64,000 nt of DNA from Mediterranea massiliensis (lineage in GTDB: Bacteria > Bacteroidota > Bacteroidia > Bacteroidales > Bacteroidaceae), in NCBI GenBank assembly GCA_015060695.1, contig SUYA01000004.1, positions 62,001 to 126,000 of the forward strand, given 5' to 3'. Shown piece after piece: positions 1-7,994 of the stretch. Below the pieces are notes generated by a model. The model searched no databases. It was not told where the DNA came from and worked only from the letters and a program-made list of their open reading frames with translations. The translations under genes were made by a program, and so were the position numbers. Position 1 is the first letter of the stretch, and each line of letters opens with the position of its first letter.

Positions 1-1162
1 ATATACCTTTACTCACCGTTTCTATCCCGATTATTTCCAAAGCTACGGTATGGGATTCTATGAGTTCTTCTTGCTTTCTGAAGAAATAGGTGCCGAACCG
101 TTGCCCATTTTGAATTGCGGATTGTCTTGTCAATATCAGAATAACGACGAACATGCTCATGTAGCTGTCGAAGACTTGGAACCCTATATTCAAGATGCGT
201 TGGATTTGATTGAGTTTGCCAACGGTGATGTATCAACCGAGTGGGGTAAACTTCGTGCTGAAATGGGACATCCCGAACCATTCAATATGAAGTTTATCGG
301 TATCGGTAACGAACAATGGGGCCCTGAATATCCGGCTCGTTTGGAACCTTTTATTAAGGCTATCCGTAAGGCATATCCTGATATGAAGATTGTGGGTAGC
401 TCTGGTCCTAATTCGGAAGGCGAGCAATTCGACTTCTTGTGGCCCGAAATGAAACGACTCGGTGCTGACTTGGTGGATGAGCACTTCTATCGTCCCGAAT
501 CTTGGTTCTTGCAATCGGGTGCCCGCTATGACAACTACGACCGCAAAGGCCCGAAAGTATTTGCCGGAGAGTATGCTTGCCACGGTCGTGGAAAGAAGTG
601 GAATCACTTCAATGCCGCATTGCTCGAAGCAGCCTTTATGACAACCATCGAACGAAATGCCGACATTGTTCATATGGCTACTTATGCTCCTCTCTTTGCT
701 CATGTTGAGGGTTGGCAATGGCGTCCGGACATGATTTGGTTTGACAACATGACTTCGTTCCGCACTTGTAGCTACTATGTGCAACAACTTTATGCAACCA
801 ATAAGGGTACCAATGCGTTGAAGCTGACTATGGACGGAAAGAATGTTACCGGTGCCGAAGGTCAGAACGGACTTTTTGCCAGTGCTGTGCTCGACAAGAA
901 CGACAATACCATTATTGTAAAGGTTATCAATGTTTCTGATACAGCCCAACCGCTTTCTATCAAGATGGAGGGTATGAAGAAGAAGGAAACACTGAAGGGT
1001 GGTCGTTGCATCTTGTTGCAAACTGACGATATAATGAAAGAAAACAGCATTGAGAACCCCAATCTGATTACTCCGAAGGAATCGGCTATCGAAGTTAGCG
1101 GTCAGGTATTGAACACCACTATTGCACCGAAGACATTTGCGGTTTATATTTTACAGAAATAA
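1..1162 (+). CDS. GH51 alpha-L-arabinofuranosidase, 3' part
   Basis: The reading frame is already open at base 2 (Y-T-F-T-H-R-F), so the 5' end lies outside the window. About 386 residues are visible. The motif GIGNEQWG, with its Glu codon at 311, fits the general acid/base of clan GH-A family 51. FAGEYACHG, with Glu codon 569, fits the nucleophile. The remaining 190 residues form the beta-sandwich typical of the GH51 C-terminal domain (N-V-S-D-T-A style strands near 930). The family releases terminal arabinofuranose from arabinan or arabinoxylan. A strong terminator follows directly at 1189. The nearby galactose genes suggest plant cell-wall or dietary sugar use. The family is clear; exact specificity and localisation cannot be judged without the N-terminus. 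Confidence 0.9.
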   Translation, partial: YTFTHRFYPDYFQSYGMGFYEFFLLSEEIGAEPLPILNCGLSCQYQNNDEHAHVAVEDLEPYIQDALDLIEFANGDVSTEWGKLRAEMGHPEPFNMKFIGIGNEQWGPEYPARLEPFIKAIRKAYPDMKIVGSSGPNSEGEQFDFLWPEMKRLGADLVDEHFYRPESWFLQSGARYDNYDRKGPKVFAGEYACHGRGKKWNHFNAALLEAAFMTTIERNADIVHMATYAPLFAHVEGWQWRPDMIWFDNMTSFRTCSYYVQQLYATNKGTNALKLTMDGKNVTGAEGQNGLFASAVLDKNDNTIIVKVINVSDTAQPLSIKMEGMKKKETLKGGRCILLQTDDIMKENSIENPNLITPKESAIEVSGQVLNTTIAPKTFAVYILQK

Positions 1163-1188
1163 GATAAACAGTTGATTTTTTAGAAGGC

Positions 1189-1225
1189 GGGGTTGCCATG
1201 TTTCAATGTAAAACATGGCAACCCC
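1189..1225 (+). terminator. Rho-independent terminator after the GH51 gene
   Basis: A perfect 15-bp stem pairs 1189-1203 (GGGGTTGCCATGTTT) with 1211-1225, with a 7-nt loop. It is followed by TTTTCTTTGCTTTTT. It lies 27 nt after the arabinofuranosidase stop codon. Confidence 0.93.
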
Positions 1226-1264
1226 TTTTCTTTGCTTTTTATCTCTTTCACTAGAAGCTATTTT

Positions 1265-1610
1265 CATGATTTTGTGTCACACAATAGTTGAAATAGTAGG
1301 TTAATAGATTGATTATCAATGTAGAAAAAGTTGGATAAAAGTGCGGCATTAGGCGTGACATTAGCGTGATATTGTTTTTTTAATGTCACACATGGTTTTT
1401 GATTCTCTTCTAAAAACGAGCTAACTATCTGTTTCATCGGCATGAAACACTTTGTTTCAAGGGCGTTAAACTGTTTGTTTCATTAAGTGAAACACTCTGT
1501 TTCATGCGCTGAAACACTTTGTTTCGTACGTAGAAACGGATAGTTTCGGCGCACAAAACAGACGCAATACAATCCTTTTGGGGACTATAAACGGTGCTTT
1601 TAACATTCTA
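1265..1610. repeat. Palindrome-array element, family A copy 1
   Basis: This roughly 345-bp intergenic element recurs at about 62016-62370. The left part has GTGACATTA-type direct repeats and an inverted copy (TAATGTCACAC, 1382-1392) that can form a hairpin. The centre (1430-1537) has five short palindromes of the form TGTTTC...GAAACA, centred at 1439.5, 1462.5, 1485, 1507 and 1529. The second palindrome is weak here (GTTT/AAAC). The tail at 1539-1571 is identical in both copies. From 1430 to 1571 the copies align without gaps at a constant offset of 60,760. No convincing ORF lies inside. Function unknown. Confidence 0.85.
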
Positions 1611-1689
1611 TCAACTGAGTATAAGGTTGTACAAGGAGAAGGGAACGAATACTGATAGGGATAGAAAGATAAAACTATCTTCTTGTTTT

Positions 1690-1720
1690 TTTGGGGGAGG
1701 GGATTTTTTTACTAATTTTG
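1690..1720 (+). promoter_or_regulatory. Promoter of the beta-propeller lipoprotein pair
   Basis: TTTG at 1690-1693, a 19-bp gap and TAATTTTG at 1713-1720 match the Bacteroidetes consensus. The predicted transcript starts near 1727, so the upstream in-frame ATG at 1594 is excluded as a start. Confidence 0.8.
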
Positions 1721-1746
1721 CGGTACTAATTAATAACTTTATGTCA

Positions 1747-2937
1747 ATGAAAAGATTTGTTTATGGCGCAACTTGTCTGCTCGCCTTGCTTGTCACGGCT
1801 TGTGGCAACACCGACCGTAAGTCGTCCGACCTTCCACAGATAGATATGGATGTTGAGTATCCGGAAAAAGAGATTTGCTTGCAAGACATTGCAGAGGTCA
1901 GCTATATCCCGTTGGAGTCTAAAGATGATTTTTTGTTTCAAGGAAAGCTGGAAGAGTTTTCATCGGGTGGGATAGCAGTGATAGGTGACGATAAAATCTA
2001 TCTGTTTCATCCCGACGGTAAGGCACGCAATGTTATAAATAAAAAAGGGCAGGGTCCGGGTGAATATCAAAATGTCTATTATGCTGAGTTTGATTGGGAT
2101 AAAGAAGAGGTATATGTGCACCTCATTCCTCAACACCAAATCCTTGTTTATTCTTTGGATGGTACTTTCAAGCGTCAGCTCAAGTTGGATGAAAACCTTG
2201 CTCTTCGTCAGCACGACATGACAGATGAAGCAGAACACTTGTTGATGTTCAAAATCCCGAAAGGGGGTAAGGAGGGTAAGTTAGCTTACCCTTATCGTCC
2301 GATTGTTCGTATTTCTAAAGCTGATGGAACAATGGATAGTCTTTCATATCAGCAAAACTATTACACATCGACGTGTATCAAGGTATTAACAGGAGATGGC
2401 AATCCACTCTTAACTCTGATAGATGCTCCTGCTTTTCGAAGTTTGAATGGTAGCAAGTATGTAAACGAAGTTTCTTTAGATACCATTTATCGGATAGATG
2501 GTGATGCTTTAATCCCCGTAATGACTCGTACCCCTTCGGTGCAGGAGGAAAAGGAAAAGAAGTGTTTCTTGCAAATGTTCGGTATTACTCCCCGTTATTA
2601 TTTCCTCCGTCGCACCATGCAAGAGCTTGCCTTTAATCGAACACTTCGGGCTTTTGATTATGTGGCTATGGATGGTAAAGATGGCTGGTTGTTATACGAT
2701 AAAGAGACGGGCGAAGCATTCTCTGCGAAGTTAACTAACAAGGATTATCAAGAAGAGTTGTCATATAATTATTTAGAATTTGACGGTTGTGATGCCAATA
2801 CCGCTTACATGAAGTTGGATGCTTTCGAACTGACGGAGGCTCTTGAAGCCGGCCAATTGAGTGGCGAACTGAAAACCATTGCCCAAGGATTGAAAGAAGA
2901 CGACAATCCCGTACTGATGGTTGTAAAGTTTAAATAG
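1747..2937 (+). CDS. Beta-propeller lipoprotein (6-bladed type), first of pair
   Basis: This is a 396-residue predicted lipoprotein with N-terminus MKRFVYGATC, a hydrophobic stretch and lipobox LVTAC at Cys19. The mature part begins with S-S-D-L-P-Q-I-D-M-D and shows repeated strand motifs such as D-D-K-I-Y-L-F-H-P-D-G-K, G-Q-G-P-G-E-Y and V-Y-S-L-D-G-T-F. These resemble the 6-bladed beta-propeller (DUF5128-like) lipoproteins common in Bacteroides. The start at 1747 matches the only ATG shared with the downstream paralogue; ATG 1741 is possible. It lies 38 nt upstream of that paralogue and is probably co-transcribed with it. Ligand and role are unknown; surface sugar or peptide binding is a guess. 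Confidence 0.75.
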   Translation: MKRFVYGATCLLALLVTACGNTDRKSSDLPQIDMDVEYPEKEICLQDIAEVSYIPLESKDDFLFQGKLEEFSSGGIAVIGDDKIYLFHPDGKARNVINKKGQGPGEYQNVYYAEFDWDKEEVYVHLIPQHQILVYSLDGTFKRQLKLDENLALRQHDMTDEAEHLLMFKIPKGGKEGKLAYPYRPIVRISKADGTMDSLSYQQNYYTSTCIKVLTGDGNPLLTLIDAPAFRSLNGSKYVNEVSLDTIYRIDGDALIPVMTRTPSVQEEKEKKCFLQMFGITPRYYFLRRTMQELAFNRTLRAFDYVAMDGKDGWLLYDKETGEAFSAKLTNKDYQEELSYNYLEFDGCDANTAYMKLDAFELTEALEAGQLSGELKTIAQGLKEDDNPVLMVVKFK

Positions 2938-2975
2938 TAGGGTGCACTTGGATGTTTCTAATTAACTTTATATCA

Positions 2976-4142
2976 ATGAAAAGATTTGTTTATGGCGCAA
3001 CTTGTCTGCTCGCCTTGCTTGCCACGGCTTGTGGCAACACCGATCGTAAGTCGTCCGACCTTCCACAGATAGATATGGATGTTGAGTATCCGGAAAAAGA
3101 AATTTGCTTGCAAGACATTGCTGAGGTGAGTTACATCCCCTTGGAAACATCCGACGAAATGTTGTCTGATGGTAATCTGGTTGAATTGTCGGAAAACGGA
3201 ATCGTGGGAGTAGATAATGCCAACGATAAGGTTTTACTGTTCTATCCAGATGGTAAAATTCGTAACTTATTGGCTCGCAAAGGAGGAGGACCTCAAGAAT
3301 ATGTCCGGTTGGAAGACGTGACTGTGGACTGGAAGCGCGAAGAGATTTTTATAACTCATAAAAGAGGAACAAGGATACAAGTCTATACCCTGGACGGAGT
3401 GTATAAGCGGACATTAGAAGTAAACGAAATGTCAAGACAAGGCGATTTGTACCAATTTGACGACAATTGTTTACTGGCGTTCAAAGAGAAAATAGACCTT
3501 GAAGGATACAATCGGAAGGTAAAACCCTATCATCCTGTATTGCTGATATCGAAAGAAGATGGCCGGATAGATAGCCTTTCCTATCTTAAAGATTATATCG
3601 CTTCGTTGGTTATTACCAATCTGAGTGCCCAACAGCCTATAACCTATCCGGCTTATGTAATCTCTGGTAACTCAATTTATTTGGCTGATATGGGGCACGA
3701 TACAGTTTACACCATTCATAAAGATGGCACTCTCTCTCCCTATCTGACACGTACTCCATCGGTAAAGTCTGATTCAGAGAATGCTTACTTCTTGAATTTA
3801 AATGGCGTTGTTGCCCATTACGACTTTATAACCAGGTTGAGTAAGAATTGGACATTGGGAGATAATTTCGAAGTAATGGACAATAATAGTCGTTCATGGA
3901 TGCACAATAGAAAGTCGGGCGAAATATTCCAACCTGCTTTTAAAAACCAAGACTGCCCTTCTTTAAAGCTCAATTTACTATTTGTACCGGGTTACGCTAA
4001 TTGTGGCTATTATCCTATGGAAGCCTTCAAATTGATAGAGGCCCTTGAAGCTGGCCAACTGAGTGGCGAACTGAAAACCATTGCCCAAGGATTGGAAGAA
4101 GACGCCAATCCCGTACTGATGGTTGTGAAGTTTAGAGAATAA
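2976..4142 (+). CDS. Beta-propeller lipoprotein (6-bladed type), second of pair
   Basis: This 388-residue paralogue of the gene at 1747-2937 has the same lipoprotein signal (lipobox LATAC) and the same propeller-like strand motifs (N-D-K-V-L-L-F-Y-P-D-G-K, G-G-G-P-Q-E-Y, V-Y-T-L-D-G-V-Y). The first 50 or so codons and the last 35 codons are nearly identical in DNA to the first copy, whereas the middle has diverged strongly. An in-frame ATG at 2952 would place residues before the signal sequence, so 2976 is preferred. No separate promoter is seen in the 38-nt gap. The gene ends at a strong hairpin shared with the convergent galK. Function unknown. Confidence 0.75.
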   Translation: MKRFVYGATCLLALLATACGNTDRKSSDLPQIDMDVEYPEKEICLQDIAEVSYIPLETSDEMLSDGNLVELSENGIVGVDNANDKVLLFYPDGKIRNLLARKGGGPQEYVRLEDVTVDWKREEIFITHKRGTRIQVYTLDGVYKRTLEVNEMSRQGDLYQFDDNCLLAFKEKIDLEGYNRKVKPYHPVLLISKEDGRIDSLSYLKDYIASLVITNLSAQQPITYPAYVISGNSIYLADMGHDTVYTIHKDGTLSPYLTRTPSVKSDSENAYFLNLNGVVAHYDFITRLSKNWTLGDNFEVMDNNSRSWMHNRKSGEIFQPAFKNQDCPSLKLNLLFVPGYANCGYYPMEAFKLIEALEAGQLSGELKTIAQGLEEDANPVLMVVKFRE

Positions 4143-4146
4143 AAAA

Positions 4147-4178
4147 AAGTAAGAGGGAAGATAACTTCCCTCTTACTT
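4147..4178. terminator. Bidirectional terminator between lipoprotein and galK
   Basis: A perfect 14-bp stem pairs AAGTAAGAGGGAAG (4147-4160) with 4165-4178 around loop ATAA. The A-run at 4141-4148 becomes a U-run for leftward galK transcripts. The rightward side lacks a clear U-run. Confidence 0.85.
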
Positions 4179-4201
4179 ATATAGAGCTATGTTACAGACG
4201 A

Positions 4202-5356
4202 TTATGCCAAACGGCGAGCACCGTCGCTGATAACTACATCATAAACCTTCGGGCTACGACCGAATTTTTCTTTGAATCTTTCTTTAGCTGTGTTGATGAA
4301 AGTTTCATAGAGTTCGTTCTTCACCAAGTTGATGGTACAACCACCGAAACCGCCACCCATTACGCGAGAACCGGTAACGCCGCAATCAAATGCCAAGTCG
4401 TTCAAGAAGTCAAGCTCTTCGCAACTTACTTCGTACAACTTGCTCATGCCGTGGTGAGTTTCGTACATCTTTTGGCCTACAGTTTCGTAATCGCCCTTTT
4501 CCAAAGCATCGCAAACGTCGAGTACGCGTTGGATTTCACCGATTACATATTCTGCACGCATGTAGTCTTCTTCGCTGATATCAGCCTTAACTTCGTTCAA
4601 CATATCCATTGTACAGTCGCGGAGGAATTCCACTTCGGGGTGGTTCTTCTTTACTGCTGCAACGGCAGCTTCGCAACTTTGACGACGCTTGTTGTAAGCC
4701 GATGAAGCCAATTCGTGTTTAACAACCGAGTCAACCAATACCAAGCGATAGCCTTGCGGGTCGAACGGGAAGTATTGATATTCCAAAGAACGGCAATCCA
4801 AACGGATGAGGCTACCCTTCTTGCCGAATACTGATGCAAATTGGTCCATGATACCGCACTTTACACCGCAATAGTTGTGTTCGGTAGATTGACCAACCTT
4901 TGCCAATTCAAATTTATCAATCTTGTTGTCTCCAAACAAATCGTTCAAAGCATAAGCGTATGTGCTTTCCAATGCTGCTGATGATGACATACCTGCACCA
5001 AGGGGTACATCGCCTGCAAAAGCTGTATTGAAACCCTTTACATCTACACCGCGCTTAATCATTTCACGACAAACACCGAAGATGTAGCGTGCCCAGCTGG
5101 CGCGAGGAGCATCTTCTTCTTTCAAACCAAATTCTACATAATCTTTCAAGTCAATTGAATATGCCTTTACAATGTCTGTTCCGTTGGGCTTGATTTCGGC
5201 AATCATGCCTTTGTCGATAGCACCGGGGAATACGAAACCACCGTTGTAGTCAGTATGTTCGCCAATGAGGTTGATACGGCCGGGAGATGCATAAACGGCT
5301 CCTGTTGTTCCATCGAAATGCTTGATGAAGCGACTTCTTACGTGATCTATATCCAT
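4202..5356 (-). CDS. galK: Galactokinase
   Basis: The 384-residue cytosolic GHMP kinase phosphorylates galactose to galactose-1-phosphate, the first committed Leloir step. The galactokinase signature G-R-I-N-L-I-G-E-H-T-D-Y-N-G-G is near residues 26-40, the GHMP ATP loop P-L-G-A-G-M-S-S-S-A-A near 118-128, and the C-terminal motif G-G-G-F-G-G-C near 334-340. Length matches the family. It is the last gene of a leftward galM-transporter-galK operon, 53 nt after the transporter, with no promoter visible in between. Galactose uptake, anomer conversion and phosphorylation are thus encoded together. No galT or galE is present in the window. Confidence 0.97.
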   Translation of the reverse strand: MDIDHVRSRFIKHFDGTTGAVYASPGRINLIGEHTDYNGGFVFPGAIDKGMIAEIKPNGTDIVKAYSIDLKDYVEFGLKEEDAPRASWARYIFGVCREMIKRGVDVKGFNTAFAGDVPLGAGMSSSAALESTYAYALNDLFGDNKIDKFELAKVGQSTEHNYCGVKCGIMDQFASVFGKKGSLIRLDCRSLEYQYFPFDPQGYRLVLVDSVVKHELASSAYNKRRQSCEAAVAAVKKNHPEVEFLRDCTMDMLNEVKADISEEDYMRAEYVIGEIQRVLDVCDALEKGDYETVGQKMYETHHGMSKLYEVSCEELDFLNDLAFDCGVTGSRVMGGGFGGCTINLVKNELYETFINTAKERFKEKFGRSPKVYDVVISDGARRLA

Positions 5357-5409
5357 GATATTAAAGTTTTAAAAGGTGAATAATATGTTTACTTTAAAAA
5401 TAGTCTTTT

Positions 5410-6684
5410 TTATTCTACGGGAATGTCTTTGTTTACATTCTTGCAACCAATCTTGCTATAATATAATATGTATGCCAACATAGCAATTACCAACCAATAG
5501 CTGGCGATGGCACCTACATTTTGAGCAATGGCATGTTGAATTAACGGCATGATACCGCCACCTACTACCATGGTCATGAAAAGACCTGATGCAGCAGCAG
5601 TGTATTTTCCAAGACCTTCGACAGCCAAATTGAAGATACCGCCCCACATGATAGAGGTACAGATACCACAAACAGCAATGAAGAAACATTTTACGGGAAT
5701 GTCATGGCCTTTGAATTGTACAGCAACACTTTCGGGCATGAAGATAGCGACGAGCAACAAAACAATGGCTACAACCGAAACGATAGTCATTTGTGTTGAA
5801 GTTGAAATCTTACCACTGATTACACTACTTGCAGCACGGCCAATCATCATCAAGAACCAATAAACTGCAGCCAAAGCACCACCTACAGCCGATGCACCTT
5901 CAAAGCCCATATTGGCAATGTAGAAATTCAATTCTGCCGGAATACCGATTTCAACACCTACATAGAAGAAGATAGCAATTACACCCAGTGTGCAATGGCG
6001 GAACTTAAGCGGTGCGTGGAACTTTTCTCCCTTGCTACTTTGTTGCGGTTCGGGGATAGTTACAAACGAGATAATGATGAATGAGATGGCAAATACGGCA
6101 ATACCGATGAACAACAATGGAGCTACATTGCTCATGCTGGTTTGTTCAGAAAGTTGGCCTACCAATACACCTACCAAGAACGGAGTCAGTGTTCCGGTCA
6201 ATGAGTTCAATGTACCACCAATTTGGATGAATTGGTTACCCTTGTTACCACCACCACCGAGGATGTTGAGCATCGGGTTAACCACGGTGTTAAGCATACA
6301 TACACAGAAACCGCAAATGAAAGCACCTAATAAATAAATAAGGAGGTTAAGTGCCACTACTTGTCCGTCATAGGTAAATGTAGGAATGTCGGCACCAAAG
6401 ATGCTTGACATGTATTGTACCAACAAACCAACAACACCTACGGCCAATGCTATGAGGGCAGTTTTCTTGTAGCCGTACTTAACAAGCATTTTACCGGCCG
6501 GAATACCCATGAACAGGTAAGCGGCAAAGTTCATCATGTTACCCATCATACCGGCCCAGTTGTAGGTATAACCCCAAATAGTACCAAATGGCGCAGCCAT
6601 ATTGGTTACAAATGAAATCATCGCGAAGATGAAACACATAGTGATAACGGCAATCATTTTGCCATTGTTCTTTTCTTGATTCAT
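5410..6684 (-). CDS. MFS glucose/galactose (FucP/GluP-type) transporter
   Basis: The 424-residue polytopic inner-membrane protein has about 12 hydrophobic segments, beginning M-I-A-V-I-T-M-C-F-I-F-A-M-I-S-F. It contains the cytoplasmic loop M-G-I-P-A-G-K-M-L-V-K-Y-G-Y-K-K-T typical of the FucP/GluP branch of the major facilitator superfamily. Such proteins import hexoses with protons or sodium. It sits between galM and galK in one leftward operon, so galactose and/or glucose is the likely substrate. The 40-nt gap to galM contains no terminator. The family is clear; substrate is inferred from context. Confidence 0.88.
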   Translation of the reverse strand: MNQEKNNGKMIAVITMCFIFAMISFVTNMAAPFGTIWGYTYNWAGMMGNMMNFAAYLFMGIPAGKMLVKYGYKKTALIALAVGVVGLLVQYMSSIFGADIPTFTYDGQVVALNLLIYLLGAFICGFCVCMLNTVVNPMLNILGGGGNKGNQFIQIGGTLNSLTGTLTPFLVGVLVGQLSEQTSMSNVAPLLFIGIAVFAISFIIISFVTIPEPQQSSKGEKFHAPLKFRHCTLGVIAIFFYVGVEIGIPAELNFYIANMGFEGASAVGGALAAVYWFLMMIGRAASSVISGKISTSTQMTIVSVVAIVLLLVAIFMPESVAVQFKGHDIPVKCFFIAVCGICTSIMWGGIFNLAVEGLGKYTAAASGLFMTMVVGGGIMPLIQHAIAQNVGAIASYWLVIAMLAYILYYSKIGCKNVNKDIPVE

Positions 6685-6724
6685 GTCTTTAATAAAATGT
6701 TTTAAAATATGAAATTTAGATTGT

Positions 6725-7822
6725 TTATTCTGCTATATCAAATTTGTAGATGGTAATTTGTTGGTATTCGTCACCCGGTAGTAATACGGCAGATGGGAAA
6801 TGAGCCTTATTAGGAGTATCGGGGAAACATTGTGCTTCAAAGCAGATACCGCTTCGTGCTGGGAAAGTTGCTCCGTGAGCACCTTCAAAACCGTTCAGCC
6901 AGTTACCTGTGTAGAGTTGAACACCGTTTTCGGTGGTATAAACTTCCAATACACGTCCGCTGGCAGGATCTTCACATACGGCGGCCAAACTTAATTCGCC
7001 GGCTTCTGTCTTATTCAAAACATAGCAGTGGTCATATCCTGTGCCGTTAATCAGTTGTTGGTCTTTTTCGTCAATACGTTCACCAACAGCATGAGGTGTG
7101 CGGAAGTCCATAGGTGTACCTTCTACTTTCAATACTTCACCGGTGGGAATAGAAACTTCGTCGATGGGGATAAAGTAATCGGCATTGATGGTTAACTGAT
7201 TGTCTGTAACGACGGGAGAGGGGGTGGCAATACCAGTCAGGTTGAAGAATGCATGATTGGTCAGGTTTACCAAAGTGGCCTTGTCTGTAGTGGCTCGATA
7301 TTCAATGACCAAAGCATTTACTTCTTCTTCCAAACGATAAGTCATTTCTACTTCCAATTTTCCGGGGAAGCCTTCTTCGCCATCTTCTGAAGTATAAGTA
7401 AAAATAACGGTAGAGGGGTCGGGCTGGGTGGCATCCCAAACTCTGGCATGAAATCCGGTAGGACCTCCGTGCAGGTGGTTGGGGCCGTTGTTTATAGCCA
7501 ATTGGTGTTCTTCACCATACAAGGTGAATTTGCCTTTGGCGATGCGGTTGCCATAGCGACCGATAACTGTACTTAAGAAAGGTTCGGGGCTATTGATGAC
7601 GTGGTCGATAGAGTCGTGACCAAGTACTACATTGGCATATTTGCCGTCTTTGTCGGGAACCATGATGGAGAGTAATGCGCAACCGTAATTGGTGGTAGCA
7701 ACTTCCATGCCTTGACTGTTTTTGAGGATGAACAAGTCTGTTTTCTTGCCATTTATATCCTTCTGAAAATCTTTTCTGTCCAGTCCGGACAGATTTTGCT
7801 CATTGGGAGTTGTGTTGTTCAT
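6725..7822 (-). CDS. galM: Aldose 1-epimerase (mutarotase)
   Basis: The 365-residue protein interconverts alpha and beta anomers of galactose or glucose so that GalK receives its substrate. Family motifs visible are G-N-R-I-A-K-G, N-H-L-H-G-G, the catalytic His in L-V-N-L-T-N-H-A-F-F-N-L and the catalytic Glu in C-F-E-A-Q-C-F-P-D-T-P-N. A longer frame opens at 7906, but those 28 residues are unlike the family and overlap a promoter at 7849-7880, so M-N-N-T-T-P at 7822 is chosen. No signal peptide is visible, so it is probably cytosolic. First gene of the gal operon. Confidence 0.95.
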   Translation of the reverse strand: MNNTTPNEQNLSGLDRKDFQKDINGKKTDLFILKNSQGMEVATTNYGCALLSIMVPDKDGKYANVVLGHDSIDHVINSPEPFLSTVIGRYGNRIAKGKFTLYGEEHQLAINNGPNHLHGGPTGFHARVWDATQPDPSTVIFTYTSEDGEEGFPGKLEVEMTYRLEEEVNALVIEYRATTDKATLVNLTNHAFFNLTGIATPSPVVTDNQLTINADYFIPIDEVSIPTGEVLKVEGTPMDFRTPHAVGERIDEKDQQLINGTGYDHCYVLNKTEAGELSLAAVCEDPASGRVLEVYTTENGVQLYTGNWLNGFEGAHGATFPARSGICFEAQCFPDTPNKAHFPSAVLLPGDEYQQITIYKFDIAE

Positions 7823-7848
7823 GATAACTATGTATTTAAAATTTCTTG

Positions 7849-7880
7849 CAAATAAAGTGAAATACTTTCGTATTCCCAAA
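7849..7880 (-). promoter_or_regulatory. Candidate promoter of galM-transporter-galK
   Basis: Read leftward, TTTG (7880-7877), a 20-bp gap and TTTATTTG (7856-7849) match the Bacteroidetes pattern with one mismatch in the -7 box (TT instead of TA). It lies 26 nt before the chosen galM start. Confidence 0.5.
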
Positions 7881-7960
7881 GAATTTCTACGAAATTTATC
7901 AAACATTTTATAAAAGTTTAGCGTTTGTTTGATAAATGGCTATGGAAATGATTTTTTTTG

Positions 7961-7968
7961 TACCTTTG
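7961..7968 (+). promoter_or_regulatory. -7 box of the manA promoter
   Basis: TACCTTTG is a perfect -7 motif 26 nt upstream of the manA ATG. No TTTG lies at the usual 19-21 bp spacing upstream; the nearest (7928-7931) is 29 bp away. Confidence 0.55.
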
Positions 7969-7994
7969 TAGCCACAAAACTAATGTAAGAAAAA

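Noticed and set aside
1430-1540. CRISPR-like array
   Set aside because: Units are palindromes at 22-bp pitch with 5-8 nt between arms; there are no 25-40 nt repeats with unique spacers, and the two copies carry aligned sequences.
1594-1746. N-terminal extension of the first beta-propeller lipoprotein
   Set aside because: The extension would run through the consensus promoter at 1690-1720 and place a lipoprotein signal 50 residues inside the protein.
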